A stretch of DNA of 64,000 nucleotides. Origin: an uncultured Aggregatibacter sp. (lineage in GTDB: Bacteria; Pseudomonadota; Gammaproteobacteria; Enterobacterales; Pasteurellaceae). A program made the translations under genes and the position numbers. Numbering within the stretch: the first letter of the stretch is position 1; each line of letters begins with the position of its first letter. The DNA lies in assembly GCF_901873365.1 (NCBI RefSeq), contig NZ_CABFLM010000093.1, positions 21,012-85,011 of the forward strand. Reading direction: 5' to 3'. The notes beneath the pieces were generated by a model, which saw only the letters and a program-made list of their open reading frames with translations, was not told the origin of the DNA and did not search any database. Shown piece by piece: positions 1 through 8,611 of the stretch.

Positions 1-66
1 GGCTTGGGCGAAACCGCTCAATAACCCGAATACGAGGGCAATATATTTCAATTGTTTTTTCATCAT
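1..66 (-). CDS. 5' end of a secreted protein gene (partial)
   Basis: Only the first 22 codons lie in the window, on the minus strand. They read as an export signal: two Met codons in tandem, Lys-Lys, a hydrophobic stretch, then an Ala-Gln-Ala end typical of signal peptidase I cleavage. The start may be the ATG at 66 or at 63. The mature protein is outside the window, so no function can be given. Confidence 0.55.
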   Translation of the reverse strand, partial: MMKKQLKYIALVFGLLSGFAQA

Positions 67-107
67 CTGTCTATCTTTTCATCATCTCTCTATTTTTCAC
101 CCTTTAT

Positions 108-824
108 CTACAAAGTGGCATAAAGTAAATTGGCAAAAAACAATAGGGAAATCCCCATTTCGGTGAAACCCACTTGTTTGACCGACATTTTTTTCTGCGG
201 CAACCAAATGGCACGAATGAATGGTGGCACAAACGCCAACGCCATGAGATATTGTTGGACAAAAACAAATCCGAGAATACAAAGGGCGTGAAAACCAATG
301 GATAATTTTAAATACAACGGATTTTTACGCTCGCGCATAACGGATTTCACATATAAAGTGGTTCCAATAAAAAATAAGCTCGGATACAGCGCGACCAGCC
401 AAATTTTGTCATCAAAAGTGCGGTCAGGAAAATAATAGGATCCCATGCCGGCAATGGCAAAAATCACAATACCCGCTAAATCATTTAAAAAAGCGCGCTC
501 ATCTTTTTGCTTAACGTAATAAATACTGACTAACACGAACGGCAACATGGCTGCCACAAATAACACCGTATGCCAGTTATAAATCAATACCGGAATAGCA
601 AAAATGACACAGGCAAAGAAATAAATCCACGACCATTTGATATACAGTTCCAAATTTCTGCCTTTAAATAAATTCAGAAACGGATAAGTCATTAAATACA
701 AGGAAAACCACGCCAACAAAAAGAAAATATGTTGCCAAATTGGATGACTGAGCAACATTCCGTATAAAAATGGCATAAGCGCCATCACAATGGCACCGTG
801 TTGATTCGAAATTAATAGCTTCAT
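108..824 (-). CDS. YwiC-like family membrane protein
   Basis: A 238-residue, strongly hydrophobic protein with about seven to eight predicted membrane segments separated by short charged loops (for example KQKDERAF and RERKNP). Length and pattern fit the YwiC-like family of uncharacterised inner-membrane proteins, which H. influenzae also has next to a RidA-type gene. It lies divergent to the RidA-family gene at 926. Membrane location is clear from the sequence; the biochemical role is unknown, and the family name is from recognition, not a search. Confidence 0.7.
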   Translation of the reverse strand: MKLLISNQHGAIVMALMPFLYGMLLSHPIWQHIFFLLAWFSLYLMTYPFLNLFKGRNLELYIKWSWIYFFACVIFAIPVLIYNWHTVLFVAAMLPFVLVSIYYVKQKDERAFLNDLAGIVIFAIAGMGSYYFPDRTFDDKIWLVALYPSLFFIGTTLYVKSVMRERKNPLYLKLSIGFHALCILGFVFVQQYLMALAFVPPFIRAIWLPQKKMSVKQVGFTEMGISLLFFANLLYATL

Positions 825-925
825 AAATCAGATGAATTATTGAATGGAAGGTTCAAGAATTTTAGAGGTTTTTTGTGAGAATTGGTATAATCTCTGAGAA
901 TTATTTTTATTCAGAGGAAGATGAC

Positions 926-1279
926 ATGACACAAATTCAACGCATTGACACCAACGCTCGTCTTGCAGAAGCCGTAATTTATCAGGGTGTTGCTTATTTT
1001 GCAGGGCAAGTGCCGGAAACCAGCGTAGAACAGAATACCTACGAGCAAACGAAAGAAGTCTTGACGCTTATCGACAAGTTGCTGGAAAAAATACATTCCC
1101 ATAAACGCCGTATTCTAAACGCACAAATTTTTTTGGCGAACATGCAGGACTATGCGTTAATGAATCAAGCTTGGGATGAATGGGTTGATGTGCAAAATCC
1201 CCCAGCGCGTGCTACCGTGGAAGCTAAACTTGCGGATCCTCGCTGGAAAGTAGAAATTGTGATCACGGCTGCGGTTTAA
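926..1279 (+). CDS. RidA/YjgF (RutC-like) family protein
   Basis: A 117-residue single-domain protein of the RidA/YER057c/UK114 family, which forms trimers and in the best studied members hydrolyses reactive enamine/imine intermediates. Visible family marks are the GVAYFAGQVPE segment near residue 22-32 and the C-terminal PARATVEAKLADPRWKVEI segment holding the family Arg. The start at 926 is chosen because AGAGGAAG lies just upstream; the frame is open further upstream, but that extension does not look like family sequence. The last 4 bases overlap the end of the convergent gene at 1276. The substrate is unknown; this is the less studied YjgH/YoaB-type branch. Confidence 0.85.
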   Translation: MTQIQRIDTNARLAEAVIYQGVAYFAGQVPETSVEQNTYEQTKEVLTLIDKLLEKIHSHKRRILNAQIFLANMQDYALMNQAWDEWVDVQNPPARATVEAKLADPRWKVEIVITAAV

Positions 1280-2154
1280 TCTGCTAATTCCACCTCTAAC
1301 AGCAACGGTGCATGATCAGAGCTTTCCGTGGGTTCTGTTGTGGCGTTCAACACATTTAGCCCACGCACAAAAACATGATCTAACGGATTACCTAAAAAAC
1401 GTAATCGGTGATCTTGTTCAAAAGACACTTCCTCTAAACCAAATTCGTTAATCACTTTTCGGATGATTTGCGCGCGATAACCATTCCAAGAATTAAAATC
1501 ACCGGATAACACAAGTGGGCCTTGATGTTGTGAAACTAACTGCATCAGTGTGCGAAGTTGTTCTTCATAAGTCGTGGGATTTATTTCAAAATTGATCAAA
1601 TGCACGTTGACCAATAACAGCGCTTGCCCGTTGGACAGAGGCAAGCTCATCGCTGCGCCCACTTTGGGAATACGAATCCAAGGTTCGGATTTTGCGCCGG
1701 CACAGTAAAAGTGCGGTGCAAATTGAGAGAGAATTTCAACGCCTGATTGTTGTTGTAAATAAGCAAAGGCGCTAGCATAAAGTGCGGTAGGAAATCGCGA
1801 TGAATATTGTGTTGCCAATTCTTGTGTGTTTAACACTTCCTGTAATAGCAACAGATCACGCCCCTGTGCCAAACGATTCAGTGCCTGTTGCCAACCGGCA
1901 TCTTGTCCTTTATGCAAATTCCAAACCAACAAGCGAAATGTCTTTTGTGTGATTTCGCGTGGTGCCTGGTCTGCTTGATAACAAATTAACTCATCCTGTT
2001 TTTTTATCGGATGATAGGTGAGATTTGGCGTCGTGCTAAAGTGAATGTTGACGGGAGAGAAAATCGTTAAGCTATAAACAAGATAACCGGTAATCGCCGC
2101 TATAAGAAAAACGAGAAACGCGAGGAATTTAAAGGCATGTTTTCTAAACATCAT
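1276..2154 (-). CDS. Endonuclease/exonuclease/phosphatase family protein (YafD-like)
   Basis: 292 residues. A single N-terminal membrane segment (about residues 8-28) anchors a DNase I-like EEP domain. The catalytic motifs are all visible: LLLQEV (metal-binding Glu), NVHLINF, SGDFNSW, LDHVFV and the final SSDHAPL with its His. The best match is the E. coli YafD group of unknown substrate. The start codon overlaps the dnaX stop by one base (TAATG), so the two genes are probably translationally coupled in one transcript. Confidence 0.8.
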   Translation of the reverse strand: MMFRKHAFKFLAFLVFLIAAITGYLVYSLTIFSPVNIHFSTTPNLTYHPIKKQDELICYQADQAPREITQKTFRLLVWNLHKGQDAGWQQALNRLAQGRDLLLLQEVLNTQELATQYSSRFPTALYASAFAYLQQQSGVEILSQFAPHFYCAGAKSEPWIRIPKVGAAMSLPLSNGQALLLVNVHLINFEINPTTYEEQLRTLMQLVSQHQGPLVLSGDFNSWNGYRAQIIRKVINEFGLEEVSFEQDHRLRFLGNPLDHVFVRGLNVLNATTEPTESSDHAPLLLEVELAD

Positions 2155-4199
2155 TACACCGGACGAATACTTTTCACATCAACGCTACAATCAAATTCAC
2201 GTTCTAATAATTGCAATTTTTGATCCTGCAATAAATCTTGCTTCGCCTGCTCCCGTAATTGAGCATAAATTTTACGGCGACAATCTGTCGGCGTGAGATA
2301 GTGCTCGTCATCATTGATTTCAACGGTCAATGCAATGGTTTTCCCTAACACATGTGAAACCGATTGCTGTAGCAATTTGCAATGTTTACCTTGATTCAAA
2401 TGTGCATGGCTGGAACGTACGCCCAATTTAAACGCGTCTTCGCTTTCCGTCCAAATAAAGGTATTTAACGCAAATTCTTTGGTGAGATTTTCCACACCGC
2501 TTTGTTCAATTAACTGTGCCCAGCGATCTTGTTCTTCCGTTAAATGGACAATTTTTTGCTGTAATTCAGGGGTAATGTCTTGCAGAATGGCGGCCTTGAT
2601 ATCCGAAGGTTTCGGGCCCTGCTCAACCTGTGCTAGCTCCGGGTTGCTCCACTCCCAACGGTAATCTTCGCCTAGCCCATCTGAATCGTTTTCTTCGATC
2701 TCCGATTCATTCGGATTTTCTACCGCACTTTTAGCATCCAAGGTGTCAGAAGCCTGAGAAAGTGCGGTCAGTTTTTCAGAGGAATGTTGTGCTAGGCGTT
2801 CAGACTTTTTTTTTTCTTGAGAAGGGCTGGTCGGCATGGCATCCAGTTGGTCTAATCCGTTTAATGCGCCAAGTACAGGCGAACTCACCAAGGGTTCTGC
2901 CGATTGCGTGGATTGAGGTTGCGCGCTTTTTGCCACGGTTTCATTCGTAGTGGATTTTTTACGATCTTGATAATGGGCTTTTATCGCCTGAGAAACCACG
3001 GGCATTTCAATTGCCGCTGAAGCAGTTTGACCAGAAGATTTAACACGATTTTCCACCGCACTTGATGGATTTTTTGGTGAACTTTCTTGCGTACTACTTT
3101 CAAGGTTTAGTGGTTGACCAATAAATTTCGGATGAAACGCCAACACACGCAATAACACCATTTCTGCGCCCATGCGCGCCGTTGGTGCCAAACTTAATTC
3201 TTTCCGTCCGCTCACCACCACTTGATAGAAAAATTGCACGTCCTGTGGTGCGATATGTTTCGCTAAAAAGCCTATGTGATCCGCTTCTGTTAACGAGGAT
3301 TGTGGTAATAATTGCTGCATTGCGATCTTGTGCAAATTTTCTGCAACTTCACGCAACAGCTCATCCCAATCACCTGCTTTATTCGCCACCTCATTCACAA
3401 CTTGCATAAGCTTTTCGCCATTGCCTTGTTGCAAGGCATAAATCATCTCAATGGCTTGGGTTTCATCTAATAAACCAAGCATTTCATTGACAATATTGAG
3501 CGTGACATTGCCGTTACTCATTGCAATGGCTTGATCTGTCAAACTGAGGCTGTCGCGGATACTGCCTTGTGCCGCACTGGCGAGTTTATCTAATGCTAAA
3601 GACTCAAAGGGAATCTGTTCCTGATTTAGGATGTATCCCAAATGCTCCGCAATTTGGGATTGCTCTAAGGCTTTCAAATGGAACTGCATACAACGAGATA
3701 AAATCGTTACCGGCAGTTTATGAGGATCGGTGGTTGCCAACAGGAATTTTACATATTCCGGCGGCTCTTCCAAAGTTTTCAAGAGCGCATTGAAAGAATG
3801 GCGTGAAAGCATGTGCACTTCATCGATAAGATATACTTTATAACGCCCCAACACCGGCTTGTATTGCACGTTATCCAACAGCTCGCGTGTATCTTCCACT
3901 TTGGTGCGGGATGCCGCATCGATTTCAATTAAATCGATAAAATTGCCTTCTTCAATGGCTTTACAGTGTTCACATACACCACAAGGCTCGGCAGTCACAC
4001 CGTTAACACAATTCAGCCCTTTGGCAAATAAACGGGCAATGGAGGTTTTTCCCACGCCACGCGTGCCGGAAAATAAATAAGCATGATGCAGGCGATTTTC
4101 ACGCAAACCGTTAGCAAGTGCGGTCAAAATATGTTGCTGACCGACAACCTCGGCAAACGTTTTTGGTCGCCACTTTCTTGCTAATACTTGATAACTCAT
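2154..4199 (-). CDS. dnaX: DNA polymerase III subunits gamma and tau
   Basis: 681 residues, close to E. coli tau (643). The protein is the ATPase of the clamp loader and, as tau, links polymerase cores and DnaB helicase. Walker A GTRGVGKTS lies near residue 45, followed by a four-cysteine zinc module (CVNG...CGVCEHC), Walker B LIDEVHML, the sensor ATTDPHKLP and the SRC arginine finger near residue 169. After about residue 365 comes a low-complexity linker, then the polymerase-binding C-terminus. An A-run at codons 462-465 can give a shortened gamma product (separate entry). Downstream the gene is coupled to the EEP-family gene; apt lies upstream with a 25-base gap. Confidence 0.97.
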   Translation of the reverse strand: MSYQVLARKWRPKTFAEVVGQQHILTALANGLRENRLHHAYLFSGTRGVGKTSIARLFAKGLNCVNGVTAEPCGVCEHCKAIEEGNFIDLIEIDAASRTKVEDTRELLDNVQYKPVLGRYKVYLIDEVHMLSRHSFNALLKTLEEPPEYVKFLLATTDPHKLPVTILSRCMQFHLKALEQSQIAEHLGYILNQEQIPFESLALDKLASAAQGSIRDSLSLTDQAIAMSNGNVTLNIVNEMLGLLDETQAIEMIYALQQGNGEKLMQVVNEVANKAGDWDELLREVAENLHKIAMQQLLPQSSLTEADHIGFLAKHIAPQDVQFFYQVVVSGRKELSLAPTARMGAEMVLLRVLAFHPKFIGQPLNLESSTQESSPKNPSSAVENRVKSSGQTASAAIEMPVVSQAIKAHYQDRKKSTTNETVAKSAQPQSTQSAEPLVSSPVLGALNGLDQLDAMPTSPSQEKKKSERLAQHSSEKLTALSQASDTLDAKSAVENPNESEIEENDSDGLGEDYRWEWSNPELAQVEQGPKPSDIKAAILQDITPELQQKIVHLTEEQDRWAQLIEQSGVENLTKEFALNTFIWTESEDAFKLGVRSSHAHLNQGKHCKLLQQSVSHVLGKTIALTVEINDDEHYLTPTDCRRKIYAQLREQAKQDLLQDQKLQLLEREFDCSVDVKSIRPV
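2800..2820 (-). other. dnaX: Programmed -1 frameshift / slippage site in dnaX (gamma)
   Basis: On the coding strand, codons 462-465 read GAA AAA AAA AAG, a run of ten A ending in the heptamer A AAA AAG used by E. coli dnaX. A -1 slip gives Lys, then Val (GTC), then TGA at 2802-2800, so gamma would end after 466 residues. E. coli gamma likewise ends within two codons of its heptamer. Ten As could also allow RNA polymerase slippage. No clear upstream Shine-Dalgarno-like stimulator was seen. Confidence 0.75.
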
Positions 4200-4224
4200 G
4201 CTTTATCCCTGCCCGTTTAGAAAA

Positions 4225-4767
4225 TTAATGACCAGCAAAATTAACTAAAGTATAAGGTTCTACGCCTAAATCGCGTAAGCGTTGTTCGCCGCCGAGATCC
4301 GGTAAATTGATCACGAATGCCGCATACTTCACTTCGCCGCCCAAACGTTGTACTAATTTAACCGTGGCTTCAACGGTTCCGCCTGTTGCCAATAAGTCAT
4401 CAATAATCAATACGTTATCACCTTTTTGAATGGAATCCACATGAATTTCCAAGGTGTCTTGTCCGTATTCCAATTCATAAGATTGCGCAATGGTTTCACG
4501 CGGCAATTTGCCCGGTTTGCGTACCAACACGAAAGGTACATTTAATGCCAATGCCACCGGTGCACCAAAAATAAAGCCACGGGATTCCGTCCCAATGACT
4601 TTATTAATGCCTTTATCTTTGCAATGTTGCACCATCAAATCGATCGCCGCACGAAACGCCGCCGGTTCTTCTACTAAGCTGGTAATATCACGAAAAATGA
4701 TCCCCGGTTTCGGATGATCAGGAATGGATTTAATTGAGGAAGCAATGAGTGCAAGTTGTTTTTCCAT
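4225..4767 (-). CDS. apt: Adenine phosphoribosyltransferase
   Basis: 180 residues, the usual Apt length. It makes AMP from adenine and PRPP in purine salvage in the cytoplasm. The PRPP-binding loop [13 protein letters not shown] is intact near residues 122-134, with the KPGIIFRD N-terminal signature and the flexible [10 protein letters not shown] segment. The frame runs on upstream to 4845, but the added 26 residues cover an uptake signal and do not resemble Apt; the ATG at 4767 with AGG upstream is preferred. It lies upstream of dnaX in the same direction. Confidence 0.95.
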   Translation of the reverse strand: MEKQLALIASSIKSIPDHPKPGIIFRDITSLVEEPAAFRAAIDLMVQHCKDKGINKVIGTESRGFIFGAPVALALNVPFVLVRKPGKLPRETIAQSYELEYGQDTLEIHVDSIQKGDNVLIIDDLLATGGTVEATVKLVQRLGGEVKYAAFVINLPDLGGEQRLRDLGVEPYTLVNFAGH

Positions 4768-4857
4768 TTTTTTACCTAAAAGTGCGGTTGTTTTTTCACA
4801 CAAATTAAAATTATAAATCGGCGCGCATATTATCATAAATCGCAAGATTGCCGAACA

Positions 4858-5814
4858 TTAATCATAAAGATCTTCGCCATTTTTTCGGGTGCGCAGAAGC
4901 TGCAAAATCCACACGTATTGTTCCGGTGTTTCGGTGACAAAACTTTCGATTTCTGCGTTCATGGCGCGAGCAGATTGCTGCGGATCATCACTAAGGTCCA
5001 TTGCCGGATGAATTTCCATTTGGTATTTACCCAGCTGCGCGTTATAACGCGGAAACATCGGGATCACAACGGCTTTTGCCAACTTCGCCATTTTATTAAT
5101 CCCCGGCAAGGTTGCTTTGTAGGTCGCAAAGAAATCCACATACACGCTTTGTTCTTCACCAAAATCTTCGTCCGGCAAATAATACCCCATTTGTCCTTGT
5201 CGAATGTGGCTCAAAAACGGTTTGATACCATTTTGGCGCGCATGCATTTTGCCACCAAAACGTTGGCGTGCCAGCGTCCAAAGCCAATCCACCAGCGGAT
5301 TGCGATGCGGGTTATACATGGATGTCATCGGAATACCATGAGTGTGCAAAATAATGCCTGACGCATCAATTGCCCAACCGTGCGGCACCAGCAAAATCAC
5401 ATTTTTACCCTGCTCTTTTGCCTGTTTAATATGTTCAATGCCAATAAATTCACTGCGCTGTTGCAAATGTTTTTTCGAGCGAACCGCAATTTCGCCGATC
5501 CCTAACATCACTTGCGTCAATACAACAAACATGTCATCAATCACCTGTTCGCGGTGTTGTTCCGACCATTGCGGAAAACAATATTGCAAATTAATTTGCG
5601 CGCGTTTGCGTTGCTTTTTCGCTTTATGTCCAACCAACAAACCAATCTTAGCGGCAAATTTATCGCGCAAACGAAAAGGAATAAACGCCAGTAACAGCAA
5701 AACCAAAATACCGAGCCAAATGCCCCAGTATTTAGGCTTTAAATAGGACCACGAGAAATGCGGCTCATAGCCGACACGTGCCGTTAAACGAATATTTTGT
5801 TGAGAATCTGCCAT
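4858..5814 (-). CDS. lpxM: Lipid A secondary acyltransferase, LpxM/MsbB type
   Basis: 318 residues with one N-terminal membrane helix (about 30-48). It transfers a secondary acyl chain from acyl-ACP to lipid A at the inner membrane. The HX4D catalytic motif appears as PHGWAIDASG near residue 145; the HGWAID form is the one seen in LpxM/MsbB rather than LpxL/HtrB. The NPLVDWLW and GYYLPDEDFG segments are also typical. Its neighbours TSUP, mepA and aroC match the H. influenzae msbB locus. The chain length used cannot be read from the sequence. Confidence 0.9.
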   Translation of the reverse strand: MADSQQNIRLTARVGYEPHFSWSYLKPKYWGIWLGILVLLLLAFIPFRLRDKFAAKIGLLVGHKAKKQRKRAQINLQYCFPQWSEQHREQVIDDMFVVLTQVMLGIGEIAVRSKKHLQQRSEFIGIEHIKQAKEQGKNVILLVPHGWAIDASGIILHTHGIPMTSMYNPHRNPLVDWLWTLARQRFGGKMHARQNGIKPFLSHIRQGQMGYYLPDEDFGEEQSVYVDFFATYKATLPGINKMAKLAKAVVIPMFPRYNAQLGKYQMEIHPAMDLSDDPQQSARAMNAEIESFVTETPEQYVWILQLLRTRKNGEDLYD

Positions 5815-5850
5815 AAAAAACGTTGCGGAAATTCACCGCACTTTATCCCG

Positions 5851-6618
5851 TTAGAAATTAAACCAGCCTTGATCAAAGGCCATTTTTATCGTCATGATAA
5901 AAGACATAACCACCACCATTGGGCGAATCAACGTTTTACCTTTTGTCATCACCATTTTAGCGCCTAAATTGGCGCCAATAAATTGTCCCGCCATCATGGC
6001 CAAACCGACCGTCCATAAAATTTGCCCCCCAATAAGGAAAAAAATTAATGAAGCTAAGTTAGAGGTAAAATTCATGACTTTGGCATGGGCGGTTGCCTTC
6101 GCTAAGTTAAAACCAAGTAATGTCACACATGCCAAGCTCATAATAGAACCGGTGCCCGGCCCGAAAAATCCGTCATAAAAACCCATCCATGTGCCGATAC
6201 AAAAAGCGAAAATCGGATAAGACAGACGTTGTTTACGATCTTCATCGCCCAGTTTAGGCGTCACTAAAAAATAAACACCGATGGCTAAAATTAAAAATGG
6301 CAGAATTTTTTTAATGACGGAGGCATCAATCAGCTGAATTAAAATCGTTCCGGCGACAGAACCAAAGAAAATCATCAGCAAGATTAGCCAAACTTCCGAA
6401 AAATTGACCGCTCTTTTGCGCAAAAAATAAAGGCTCGCAGAAAAGGAACCACCACAGGCTTGTAGCTTGTTAGTCCCCAACGCGACCGCAGGCGGAATGC
6501 CTGTCATCAGCAACGCCGGAATCGTGATTAATCCGCCACCGCCGGCAATGGCGTCAATAAAACCGGCAACAAAAGCGACCACAAATAAAATGGCTAAAAT
6601 ATCAAGACCGAATTCCAT
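5851..6618 (-). CDS. TSUP family (TauE/SafE-like) membrane transporter
   Basis: 255 residues with about seven to eight membrane helices. The glycine-rich FIDAIAGGGGLITIPALL at residues 21-38 and the later FYDGFFGPGTGS form the two halves of the TauE/SafE (TSUP) fold. Family members export or import small sulfur-containing or organic anions; the substrate here is unknown. It ends 36 bases before lpxM and starts 3 bases after the mepA stop, so it is probably in one transcript with aroC-mepA-lpxM. Confidence 0.88.
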   Translation of the reverse strand: MEFGLDILAILFVVAFVAGFIDAIAGGGGLITIPALLMTGIPPAVALGTNKLQACGGSFSASLYFLRKRAVNFSEVWLILLMIFFGSVAGTILIQLIDASVIKKILPFLILAIGVYFLVTPKLGDEDRKQRLSYPIFAFCIGTWMGFYDGFFGPGTGSIMSLACVTLLGFNLAKATAHAKVMNFTSNLASLIFFLIGGQILWTVGLAMMAGQFIGANLGAKMVMTKGKTLIRPMVVVMSFIMTIKMAFDQGWFNF

Positions 6619-6621
6619 CCC

Positions 6622-7494
6622 TTACTCCAACCATTCACTCCGATTTGGTGAGTTCAAGAGCTGTTGACACAAAAAAGGTTCCGGCGGTGTGACTTTGGGC
6701 TTACTTGGTGTTGCCCCGGGTTTTGCCGGTTCAAACCAAGAATAAAGTTCGCTATCGCAGCCATCTCCGGCTGGCACCGGAGCCTGATTTTCACAATGTT
6801 GTGCGCCTTGCGGGCAGGTGAGCCGCACATGAAAATGGGAGTCATGCCCAAACCACGGCCGGATTTTATGCAACCAAGCACGATCTGAACCTGCCGTTTC
6901 ACAAAGTTTCAATTTAATCGCCGGATTAACAAAAATACGCGTTACTTTCGGATCTTCTGCGGCTAACTTAATCAGTTTTGCGTGATTGGCCGTCCAAACG
7001 CTCTCATCTACCCGTTGTGCTTTGCGGTTCACCACCAACAAACCTTTGCCGTCAGAATTCAACGCATCCGTGTCAGACATGCTGCCCATACGCAACCAAA
7101 TGTCGGCATCTAACCCCATTTGATGACTGGCGTGTCCCGTCAAAAAACGTCCGCCCCCCGGCATGGCGATATCGCCCACCAGCATGGTCGGTAAGCCAGC
7201 CGCTTTGACGCGTTGCCCAAGACGTTGCAAATAACGAATCATGTCCGGATGGCCATAATAACGGTTCTTATTCATCCGAATGACTTGATACCCTTCACCT
7301 TTATACGGCAAGGGCTCCGCACCAATAATACAGCCGTTAGAATAGCTACCAATCGCCTCGGCTTTACCGTTTTCTGCCGGAATCGGACGTTTGATCTGTT
7401 GCCAGTCTTGTGGTGCTGCAAAAGTGGAGGTCGCAAAAAAAACGCTGCTAAAAATGACCGCACTCTTGATGAGTTGATGAAAAATCTTATTCAC
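6622..7494 (-). CDS. mepA: Penicillin-insensitive murein DD-endopeptidase MepA
   Basis: 290 residues with a signal peptide (cleavage near AFA at about 25-27). The periplasmic zinc metallopeptidase cuts D-Ala-mDAP cross-links. The LAS/MepA motifs are seen: GGGRFLTGHASHQMGLDADIW (zinc His and Asp) and the later WFGHDSHFHVRLTCP. Conserved cysteine pairs (CIIG, KLCETAG, CPQGAQHC) also fit MepA. The start is a GTG at 7494, preceded by GGGGA 7 bases upstream. Confidence 0.93.
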   Translation of the reverse strand: MNKIFHQLIKSAVIFSSVFFATSTFAAPQDWQQIKRPIPAENGKAEAIGSYSNGCIIGAEPLPYKGEGYQVIRMNKNRYYGHPDMIRYLQRLGQRVKAAGLPTMLVGDIAMPGGGRFLTGHASHQMGLDADIWLRMGSMSDTDALNSDGKGLLVVNRKAQRVDESVWTANHAKLIKLAAEDPKVTRIFVNPAIKLKLCETAGSDRAWLHKIRPWFGHDSHFHVRLTCPQGAQHCENQAPVPAGDGCDSELYSWFEPAKPGATPSKPKVTPPEPFLCQQLLNSPNRSEWLE

Positions 7495-7515
7495 TATTTA
7501 TTCCCCTGTTGCAAA

Positions 7516-8589
7516 TTATCGACACTGCGCTTGAAATCGTAACAAATGATCTAACAACACAATCGCCATCATCGCTTCGGCAATCGGCACGGCGCGAATA
7601 CCTACACAAGGGTCATGACGACCTTTGGTCACCACCTCTACGGGTTCGTTATTAAGATTGACGGAACGCCCCGGAAGGGTGATGCTGGAGGTGGGTTTTA
7701 ACGCAATGGTCGCAATAATCGGTTGTCCTGAGCTAATACCGCCCAAAATGCCCCCCGCATGATTAGAAAGAAACCCCTCCGGCGTCATTTCGTCACGATG
7801 TTCACTACCACGTTGTTCTACGACGGCAAAACCATCGCCGATTTCTACGCCTTTTACCGCATTAATGCTCATGAGAGCATGGGCTAAATCTGCATCTAAA
7901 CGGTCAAATACCGGTTCGCCTAAGCCTACCGGCACATTTTCAGCAACGACGGTTAATTTTGCGCCGATGGAATCGCCATGCTTTTTCAATTCACGAATTA
8001 ATTCATCGAATTTTTCCACCGCACTTTTATCCGGACAGAAAAACGGATTGTCATACACTTCCGCCCAATCGATGTTTGCAAGGGATTGGGGCGAGATTTT
8101 TACCTTGCCGATTTGGCTTAAAAAGCCGCGAACTTCAATGCCGTATTGTTCACGTAAATATTTTTTTGCAATAGCACCTGCCGCCACACGCATAGCTGTT
8201 TCACGGGCAGAAGACCGGCCGCCACCGCGATAATCTCGAATACCGTATTTTTGCTGATAAGTGAAATCGGCATGGCCCGGGCGAAAACGATCTTTAATTT
8301 CGCTGTAATCTTGCGAACGTTGGTCGCCGTTTTTGATGATCATGCCAATGCTGGTACCGGTAGTTTTGCCCTCAAAGACGCCGGATAAAATTTGCACTTC
8401 ATCGTCCTCACGACGTGGCGTGGTATAACGAGAGGTACCCGGTTTACGGCGATCTAAATCCGGCTGAATATCGGCCTCCGAGAGCGCCATATTCGGTGGC
8501 AAACCATCAACAATACAACCTAGTGCGATGCCATGAGATTCACCAAAGGTGGTGACGCGAAACAATTGCCCAATCGTATTTCCTGCCAT
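7516..8589 (-). CDS. aroC: Chorismate synthase
   Basis: 357 residues, full length. It catalyses the last step of the shikimate pathway, EPSP to chorismate, with reduced FMN. The signatures [17 protein letters not shown] (N-terminus), [28 protein letters not shown] and the C-terminal [18 protein letters not shown] are all intact. AGAGAAG lies just before the ATG. It is followed closely by mepA and preceded by mscK (22-base gap), all on the minus strand. Confidence 0.97.
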   Translation of the reverse strand: MAGNTIGQLFRVTTFGESHGIALGCIVDGLPPNMALSEADIQPDLDRRKPGTSRYTTPRREDDEVQILSGVFEGKTTGTSIGMIIKNGDQRSQDYSEIKDRFRPGHADFTYQQKYGIRDYRGGGRSSARETAMRVAAGAIAKKYLREQYGIEVRGFLSQIGKVKISPQSLANIDWAEVYDNPFFCPDKSAVEKFDELIRELKKHGDSIGAKLTVVAENVPVGLGEPVFDRLDADLAHALMSINAVKGVEIGDGFAVVEQRGSEHRDEMTPEGFLSNHAGGILGGISSGQPIIATIALKPTSSITLPGRSVNLNNEPVEVVTKGRHDPCVGIRAVPIAEAMMAIVLLDHLLRFQAQCR

Positions 8590-8611
8590 AATCTTCTCTC
8601 TTCCATTCGAT

